DNA from: DASRFR01 sp035651455
GTDB lineage: Bacteria > Acidobacteriota > Terriglobia > Terriglobales > Acidobacteriaceae
DNA: 64,000 bases
Direction: 5' to 3'
NCBI GenBank assembly: GCA_035651455.1
Contig: DASRFR010000047.1
Location: 310,001-374,000, forward strand
Made by a program: the position numbers and the translations under genes. The notes beneath the pieces were generated by a model. It was not told where the DNA came from and made no database searches. It was given only the letters and a program-made list of their open reading frames with translations. This document shows, one piece after another, positions 58,737 through 64,000 of the stretch (positions within the stretch are counted from its first letter, which is position 1; each line of letters starts with the position of its first letter).

Positions 58737-60932
58737 ATGCCTGGCCCCGTCCAAGATGGCAAAGAGGTGAGCGTCAATACGGCCGTGCGCCGTTACTTTG
58801 ACGTGTGTCTCTACACTCTCGTGCTCACCGGCTTTGCCACGCTGGCGGCGACCGGCGGCCTGGATGCTCCAACAGTGTTGCTCGTGGGGCTCGCCCTCTT
58901 CGTCCGCGGATACTTCCTATTGCCCGGCCGCACCGTATTCATACCTGAACGCTGGACCACTTATCTGACGCTCGCCTATGCGGGCTTTTATGTAGTCGAT
59001 TATTTTCTGCTTTCCGGCGCATTTCTGAGTTCCACGGTGCACCTGGTCCTTTTTGGCATGGTGGTACGTCTGTTTTCAGCGCAACAGGAACGCGATCACT
59101 ACATGCTGGCGGTGCTGTCATTTCTGATGGTGCTGGCTGCCGCGGTGCTCACCGTCGACAGCCTCTTCCTTTTTTCATTCGCCGTCTTCATGTTGATGGC
59201 CGTCGTCACCTTCGTGTTGATGGAGATGCGCCATTCCATTGCGAGTACGCCCATTCATGCGAAGGAGAGTTCCGAAGCCCGCGCGCATCAGCGACTGGCT
59301 GTTTCGCTGGCCAGTGCTGCCCCGTTGCTGATGCTGGCGATATTGTGCGGGGCCTCGGTAATTTTCTTTATTCTGCCGCGAGTGTCCTCCCATTATCTGA
59401 GCTCATATGCGTCCACTTCGGACCTGAGCACAGGCTTCAGTGATCGCGTGCAACTTGGGCGCATAGGGCAGATCCAGCAGTCCAATGCAGTCGTGATGCA
59501 CATTCAAATTGAGGGCGACAAGAGCGGCCTGTACGACCTCAAATGGCGCGGAGTCGCGCTCAGCAATTTCGATGGCAGAGCATGGTCGAACCCCCTGGAA
59601 CAAACGGTTTTGCTGCGGCTCCCAGACGGATCTTTCCCCTTGTTACCATCGCGATCAGCCAGAGCCTTCAATGACAATCCTCCCTTGCCGCGCTCTACCC
59701 CGGTGCATTACCGGGTGATGATGGAACCCATGGGCTCAAACGTCTTCTTCCTTGCACCACGAGCCGGCACCCTGCAGGGAAATTACCGCATGGTCAGCAT
59801 CGACTCGGCATCGGCGGTTTACGATCTCGATCCTGAGCATCCGGTCACAACCTACGAAGCTTTTTCGAATATCGCCAGGCCGCCGCTGGAGCAATTGCGG
59901 TCCTCAGCCGATATCTATCCACCTGCAGTGCTGATTACCTATTTGCAGTTGCCCTTCGTCGATCCGCGAATCAGGCAACTGGCTGCGGAAATCACGGCTC
60001 GCGAAGCCAGCAACTATGACAAAGCCGTCGCTATCGAGCGCTACCTGATGTCGCACTATAGTTACACCTTGCAACTGCCGCGAACCACCTCTCGCGATCC
60101 CCTCGCCGATTTTCTCTTTGAGAGGAAGCGTGGACACTGCGAGTACTTCGCCTCTGCCATGGCAGTGATGCTGCGCAGCCTGAGAATACCGGCACGCGTC
60201 GTCAACGGGTTTCGTACAGGCGAGTTCAACGACGTGACATCGAACTACGTAGTCCGAGCCAGCAACGCGCACTCCTGGGTGGAAGCGTACTTTCCTGGCA
60301 GCGGGTGGGTGAGCTTTGATCCGACACCTCCCGCGCCCGCCTCAGCGCACAACGCGTGGGATCGCGCCATGCTGTACGTCGATGCCATGGCATCATTCTG
60401 GCGCGAGTGGATCATCAACTACGACGCCAGCCATCAGAAGACCCTGGGGCAGGAAGCCGGACGGGGCAGTCGTGCGCTCGTGGAAAGCATGCGAATGTGG
60501 TATCAGCACCGCTATGGCGAAATGCTCAAGCGGGCTCGAAAGATCCACAACGCGATTGCGAGTTCTCCCGTCCGCTGGAGTATGACGGGACTGGCGATCA
60601 CGGCCATTCTTCTATTGCTGGCTAACCTGCGGCGACTATTGCGCAGCTTGCGCAATTACCGGCTGCGGGGTCACCCGGAACGGGCCCCGCGTTTGGCCGC
60701 GACCATCTGGTACGAGAAGATGTCCCACAGCCTGGCCCGGCAAGGCTGGCATAAACGGCCCACGGAAACGCCTTCCGAGTTCGCGGCGGCAATCGACGAT
60801 CCGGCAATACGGGGACGAGTGGTTCGCTTCACCCGGCATTACGAATCGGCGCGCTTCGGCGCTTCTACTGAGGATGCGCAACAACTGCCGCAATTGTATG
60901 AAGAGGTTGCGAGTGCAGGCCAGAAACGATGA
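58737..60932 (+). CDS. Membrane protein with transglutaminase-like domain (TgpA type)
   Basis: A 731-residue inner-membrane protein. About six membrane helices fill residues 20-215 (DUF3488-like), then an extracytoplasmic region carries a transglutaminase core with C468 in RGHCEYFASAMAVM, H512 in SNAHSWVEAYF and D528 in WVSFDPTPP, a full Cys-His-Asp triad. A last membrane helix lies near residue 620 (LAITAILLLLANL), followed by a cytoplasmic DUF4129-like segment. TgpA is an essential periplasmic protease or transglutaminase-type protein in Pseudomonas. Starts at 58671 (ATG) or 58767 (GTG) are possible. It is convergent with the beta-barrel gene. In other bacteria it is commonly next to MoxR/DUF58 genes, which are absent here. 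Confidence 0.9.
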   Translation: MPGPVQDGKEVSVNTAVRRYFDVCLYTLVLTGFATLAATGGLDAPTVLLVGLALFVRGYFLLPGRTVFIPERWTTYLTLAYAGFYVVDYFLLSGAFLSSTVHLVLFGMVVRLFSAQQERDHYMLAVLSFLMVLAAAVLTVDSLFLFSFAVFMLMAVVTFVLMEMRHSIASTPIHAKESSEARAHQRLAVSLASAAPLLMLAILCGASVIFFILPRVSSHYLSSYASTSDLSTGFSDRVQLGRIGQIQQSNAVVMHIQIEGDKSGLYDLKWRGVALSNFDGRAWSNPLEQTVLLRLPDGSFPLLPSRSARAFNDNPPLPRSTPVHYRVMMEPMGSNVFFLAPRAGTLQGNYRMVSIDSASAVYDLDPEHPVTTYEAFSNIARPPLEQLRSSADIYPPAVLITYLQLPFVDPRIRQLAAEITAREASNYDKAVAIERYLMSHYSYTLQLPRTTSRDPLADFLFERKRGHCEYFASAMAVMLRSLRIPARVVNGFRTGEFNDVTSNYVVRASNAHSWVEAYFPGSGWVSFDPTPPAPASAHNAWDRAMLYVDAMASFWREWIINYDASHQKTLGQEAGRGSRALVESMRMWYQHRYGEMLKRARKIHNAIASSPVRWSMTGLAITAILLLLANLRRLLRSLRNYRLRGHPERAPRLAATIWYEKMSHSLARQGWHKRPTETPSEFAAAIDDPAIRGRVVRFTRHYESARFGASTEDAQQLPQLYEEVASAGQKR

Positions 60933-60956
60933 GCCCGTGGAGTTCTCCGGGGGCTC
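60931..60956. terminator. Hairpin between convergent genes
   Basis: GAGCCC pairs with GGGCTC and, inside, GGAG with CTCC around a two-base loop, with a small internal mismatch. It begins within the stop codon of the transglutaminase gene and may end transcripts from both sides. No T-run follows. Confidence 0.4.
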
Positions 60957-60986
60957 ACACTGCTGGATAACACTAATTCTGCACGG

Positions 60987-61634
60987 CTAGAAGTGGTACG
61001 TGAAACCACCGGAGACGAATAAATTCGTCTGGCGAGTCGCTGCGGTACTGACGTTCAATTGCGGTACACCCGACCATAAGTCGCGTACTTCTCCACGCAG
61101 TCCAAACGGACCCCAGAATCTGACATCCAGACCGGCTCCGATCTGAAGCACACCCGTTGTGGTTCCGGTTTTCCCAGGGTTGGGTCCGCCATAAACCAGC
61201 GTCGAACTCTCGGAAAAGTGGCCGAAGCCTCCGCCGAAGCTCACCCACGGGGAAACCCGGTTATCAGCGAAAACATGAAGACGCGCGGACGGGGTAAGGA
61301 AAAAGAATTTGTAAGCGTCCGGAATCAGGTTGGCTCCCGTGCCCAGGTCCTGATCAAAGCTGGTGACGAAGGGCAATTCCAGGTTCAGGCCAAGGAATCC
61401 GCGATCGTACACCCGGCGCGCGTAATTGAATTCAAACGTCGTGGCTGCGCCAAAATTTACTTTGTTATTGACGAAGGTCGCGCCCGTAATCGGCCGGCTG
61501 CTTACGAAGTTACGACCCGCCAGGACGGAAACCTCGTTCTTGTGCGTCCAGTCGCTATTGTCTTGTGCTCGTGCGCACCCACCGATCATGCTGCTGGCGA
61601 CCAAGACTGACATCACGAAGCGTCTGATGGACAT
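60987..61634 (-). CDS. Outer-membrane beta-barrel protein
   Basis: A 215-residue exported protein. ATG at 61634 is chosen because GGAGGAG lies before it and a signal peptide begins (MSIRRFVMSVLVASSMIGG, cleavage near CARAQ; a Cys there might be lipidated). The mature chain alternates polar and hydrophobic residues: EVSVLAGRNFVSS, GFLGLNLELPFVTSF, SPWVSFGGGFGHFSESS, VLQIGAGLDVRFWGPFGLRGEV, ending in FTYHF. An aromatic C-terminus of this kind is recognised by the Bam machinery, so it probably forms an eight-stranded OmpA/OmpW-like barrel. The role is unknown; such small porin-like proteins are often stress-induced. It lies 54 bases from the convergent transglutaminase gene. Confidence 0.85.
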   Translation of the reverse strand: MSIRRFVMSVLVASSMIGGCARAQDNSDWTHKNEVSVLAGRNFVSSRPITGATFVNNKVNFGAATTFEFNYARRVYDRGFLGLNLELPFVTSFDQDLGTGANLIPDAYKFFFLTPSARLHVFADNRVSPWVSFGGGFGHFSESSTLVYGGPNPGKTGTTTGVLQIGAGLDVRFWGPFGLRGEVRDLWSGVPQLNVSTAATRQTNLFVSGGFTYHF

Positions 61635-61806
61635 CGCTCCTCCGCAACGAAAAACATGCATTTTGGCAGTTTCAGCCTTACGGTAGCACGCTGTCTGCGT
61701 TACGTGAGTCACTTGCCTGCTGCCTTGTTTGGTGCACCTTGACGCTGAAGCGCGGGATCAGCCGCAGAGATTGAGAGTGATGCGGGTGCTAAAATAGAAA
61801 GATTGC

Positions 61807-63306
61807 ATGCCTACAAAAGACATATCTGTGGAGGCTCCCGGGCAGCCGAGGATGACGCCGGGCGCCGGGTCTCGTCCACAAAAGGTCGGCTTTGTGAGCC
61901 TTGGCTGCCCTAAGAATCTGGTGGACAGCGAAGTGATGATGGGCCTCTTAACCGAGGCCGGAGCCGAGTTGACGCCCCGGGCTGAGGACGCCGACATTAT
62001 CGTCGTCAACACCTGTTCTTTCATCGGTAGCGCGCAGCAGGAATCGGTGAATACGATTCTCGAGATGGCCCGCCACAAGTCGGAAGGGCGTGCTCGGAAA
62101 CTAGTCGTCGCGGGCTGCCTGGTCGAGCGCTTTCGCGACGAGATTCGCAAGAACATTCCGGAAATCGATGCCGTGGTGGGAACGGGTGAGCTGGAGAAGA
62201 TCGTATCTGAAGCTGGAATCGCTGCTCCAGAGCGTTCGCAATCTCCTTTTGTGATCCTGCAGTCCCGGGCTGAGGGAGATGCGCGCGCACAGCAAGGACG
62301 CTTTTCGCGCGAGGCATGGGACGGGGCAATCGCCGGCTTGCCCAACTACCTGTACGACGATCGCACGCCGCGTGTGCTGGCGACACCCCCGCACAGCGCG
62401 TATATCAAGATCGCCGAGGGCTGCGATCACCCTTGCAGTTTCTGCATCATTCCGCAATTGCGCGGCAAGTTTCGCTCACGGCGCTTTGAATCGGTGATCG
62501 CAGAGGCGGAGCGCCTGGCGGCGAAGGGCGTGCGCGAGATTACTCTCATCGGGCAAGATACTACCTGCTACGGCGAGGATTTCGGACTCCGCCACGGACT
62601 TGCGCTTCTGCTGGAAAAGCTCGCGGCGATAAACGATTTACGGTGGATCCGCTTTTTATATGCGTATCCGAACAAAATTACCGCGCGGCTGCTCGAGACC
62701 ATCGCCTCTCACGAAAACATCTGCTCGTATATTGACGTGCCCTTACAGCATGCTTCGGCCTCGGTCCTGAAGCGCATGAAACGTGGCGGAGGACCAGACG
62801 TTTTCCTGCGCTCGATTGAGAAGATGCGGCGCAAAATCCCCGAGCTCACGCTCCGGACGTCTTTCATCGTGGGCTTTCCTGGCGAAACTGATCAGGAGTT
62901 CGAGGAACTCTGCGAGTTCGTGCGCGAGGTGAAATTTGACTGGATGGGCGTCTTCGCCTATTCAGATCAGGAAGGCGCTGGCGCTTTCGATCTTGGCGAC
63001 AAACTGCCGGCCCACGAAATTGAGCGCCGCTGCAAGCACCTGATGCACATCCAGAAGCAAATCAGCCGCGCGAAAAAGAAGGCGCTGGTTGGACGCGAGT
63101 TCGAATTGCTCTTGCAGGGCCCATCGGAAGAGACTGAATTGTTATTGGAAGGTCGCACGGTAATGCATGCCCCGGAGATCGACGGCAAGGTGCTGGTCAA
63201 TGACCTGCCCGACGGACTTGAGCCAACGCCGGGCATGTTCTATCGCTGCCAGGTTACCGAGGCCCATGATTACGACCTGGTGGCGCGGATCATCGAAGCT
63301 TGCTGA
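61807..63306 (+). CDS. rimO: Ribosomal protein S12 methylthiotransferase RimO
   Basis: A 499-residue radical-SAM enzyme that methylthiolates a conserved Asp of ribosomal protein S12. The N-terminal UPF0004 domain has C34 (VGFVSLGCPKNLVDSEVM), C70 (VVNTCSF) and C104 (VAGC) for one iron-sulfur cluster. The radical SAM cluster is C206, C210 and C213 in EGCDHPCSFCIIPQLRG. A C-terminal TRAM-like domain follows. The LGCPKNLVDSE sequence is the RimO signature and separates it from MiaB. It is longer by about 50 residues, mostly an N-terminal tail. It overlaps the upstream open frame of the YacG gene, which starts 42 bases after its stop. Confidence 0.95.
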   Translation: MPTKDISVEAPGQPRMTPGAGSRPQKVGFVSLGCPKNLVDSEVMMGLLTEAGAELTPRAEDADIIVVNTCSFIGSAQQESVNTILEMARHKSEGRARKLVVAGCLVERFRDEIRKNIPEIDAVVGTGELEKIVSEAGIAAPERSQSPFVILQSRAEGDARAQQGRFSREAWDGAIAGLPNYLYDDRTPRVLATPPHSAYIKIAEGCDHPCSFCIIPQLRGKFRSRRFESVIAEAERLAAKGVREITLIGQDTTCYGEDFGLRHGLALLLEKLAAINDLRWIRFLYAYPNKITARLLETIASHENICSYIDVPLQHASASVLKRMKRGGGPDVFLRSIEKMRRKIPELTLRTSFIVGFPGETDQEFEELCEFVREVKFDWMGVFAYSDQEGAGAFDLGDKLPAHEIERRCKHLMHIQKQISRAKKKALVGREFELLLQGPSEETELLLEGRTVMHAPEIDGKVLVNDLPDGLEPTPGMFYRCQVTEAHDYDLVARIIEAC

Positions 63307-63347
63307 AGCATGCCGGCGCATCGGTAAAAGTGGGAAGTGACATCTGT

Positions 63348-63566
63348 ATGCCTCGTAAGCGTTCCATCAAGGTGCGATGTCCGATCTGCAGGAAATTCGT
63401 GAAAATCGGCGATCCAGAGTTCCCCTTCTGTAGCGAGCGGTGCCGCACGATCGATTTAGGAAAATGGGCGAGCGGCGGTTATGTGATCTCCTCTCCGGTA
63501 CAAGACACAGATGATTCTGCCGATGAATTCATGTCGGGCGAATCGCCAGACAACACCAAACGATAG
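63348..63566 (+). CDS. yacG: DNA gyrase inhibitor YacG-like zinc protein
   Basis: A 72-residue zinc-finger protein. Zinc ligands C11, C14, C28 and C32 sit in VRCPICRK and FPFCSERCRTIDLGKWASGGY, the full YacG signature. YacG binds GyrB and inhibits gyrase in E. coli. ATG at 63348 is preferred over an upstream in-frame start, which falls inside rimO. The C-terminal tail (DSADEFMSGESPDNTKR) is acidic and flexible, as in YacG. It lies between rimO and pgpA on the same strand, and all three may be co-transcribed. Confidence 0.88.
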   Translation: MPRKRSIKVRCPICRKFVKIGDPEFPFCSERCRTIDLGKWASGGYVISSPVQDTDDSADEFMSGESPDNTKR

Positions 63567-63633
63567 GCGATTCAACAACCGCCACGCTTCCTGATGCGCT
63601 TCGCTATACTGGCCATGCTGCTTATCCGTGTGC

Positions 63634-64000
63634 ATGGAGCCAACCGCCAAACTCAGCAATTCTGGTACGCACTCCGCACCGGCTTGGGCCGTTGCGATTG
63701 CCACCGTGTTCGGCGTGGGCCATATCAGACCCGGTCCCGGCACTTGGGGATCGCTGGCTACTGTCATCGTGTGGGCGTTGGCGGCTCGTGAAATCCCGGG
63801 AAAATGGCTGTTCCCAGCGACCATCAGTGCGGCGGCCGTGGTCGTAATCATTGGCATTCCGGCAGCTACACAGGTTGCACGCAGTACCGGGATCAAAGAC
63901 CCGCAATTTGTGGTCATCGACGAAGTCGCGGGGCAATTGATCGCCCTCACAGGCGCTTCGTTCTCGTGGAAATCTGTTTTACTCGGTTTTATACTTTTTC
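63634..64000 (+). CDS. pgpA: Phosphatidylglycerophosphatase A, N-terminal part, cut by the window end
   Basis: An open frame runs from ATG 63634 to the window edge (122 codons). FGVGHIRPGPGTWGSLAT is the PgpA opening, and IKDPQFVVIDEVAGQLIAL is the conserved acidic motif of the active site (D..VIDE..G). Membrane segments lie at about 18-50, 58-80 and from 108 on. The enzyme removes phosphate from phosphatidylglycerophosphate to give phosphatidylglycerol at the inner membrane. It lies 67 bases after the YacG-like gene. The first 18 residues are a polar extension. The rest of the gene is outside. Confidence 0.93.
   Translation, partial: MEPTAKLSNSGTHSAPAWAVAIATVFGVGHIRPGPGTWGSLATVIVWALAAREIPGKWLFPATISAAAVVVIIGIPAATQVARSTGIKDPQFVVIDEVAGQLIALTGASFSWKSVLLGFILF

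Noticed and set aside
1..64000. CRISPR arrays, insertion sequences, prophage genes, tRNA or rRNA genes
   Set aside because: No regularly spaced repeats, transposase or integrase motifs, or cloverleaf patterns were recognised by eye on either strand; a dedicated search was not possible.

Overview
The window looks like a piece of chromosome from an acidobacterium (Acidobacteriota, Terriglobia-like). The pointers are a 1197-residue Oar-type TonB-dependent receptor with an N-terminal carboxypeptidase-regulatory-like domain, a Ser/Thr kinase fused to TPR repeats, DUF2934, DUF5818 and DUF5666-type proteins, a PIG-L deacetylase fusion, and even, fairly GC-rich coding sequence on both strands. This placement is inferred from protein families only. 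I see no tRNA or rRNA, prophage, insertion sequence or CRISPR array; the one RNA gene is a small SRP RNA.

Layout. 1-3182: stress and iron-type genes (SYLF protein, LuxR-type response regulator, YciE-like DUF892 protein, ferritin-like protein, DUF5818 protein), followed by a 690-base gap with two hairpins. 3873-10028: an ECF sigma factor, a degenerate sugar nucleotidyltransferase with a left-handed beta-helix, a STAS protein, a secreted Q/P/S-rich protein, a thymidylate-kinase-like protein and two glycosyltransferases, which together look like a surface polysaccharide or glycolipid locus. 10159-12318: two exported proteins on the minus strand. 12507-20508: a secreted protein, a family-5 solute-binding protein without a permease, an NtrY-like histidine kinase, an NtrC-like sigma-54 activator and a CocE-type hydrolase. 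20514-26320: a divergent TetR-controlled locus with a choline-monooxygenase-like Rieske oxygenase, two FAD oxidoreductases and a betaine-homocysteine methyltransferase homologue, probably for an N-methylated amine. 26322-28896: the iron exporter MbfA, cysteine synthase and a small zinc-binding protein.

29085-32569 holds a compact triad of YbdK/GCS2 carboxylate-amine ligase, M29-type metallopeptidase and a protein with ATP-grasp-like features. It is my best candidate for an undescribed small-molecule or peptide ligation system. 32610-41990: a DUF2934 protein, Ser/Thr kinase-TPR, PIG-L fusion, amino-acid permease, MFS exporter and DinB-like protein. 42384-52012 is one long minus-strand gene run: TonB receptor, AhpD-like protein, aminotransferase, amidohydrolase, cupin, threonine synthase and homoserine kinase. 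52327-57299: SDR protein, branched-chain aminotransferase, trans-sulfuration enzyme, Gfo/Idh/MocA oxidoreductase and two small proteins. 57365-64000: FabH, SRP RNA, a transglutaminase-domain membrane protein, an outer-membrane beta-barrel, RimO, YacG and the start of PgpA.

Several genes connect through homoserine, methionine and cysteine metabolism (CysK, BHMT, ThrB, ThrC, trans-sulfuration enzyme). Functions are read from motifs and remembered family features; no database search was run.
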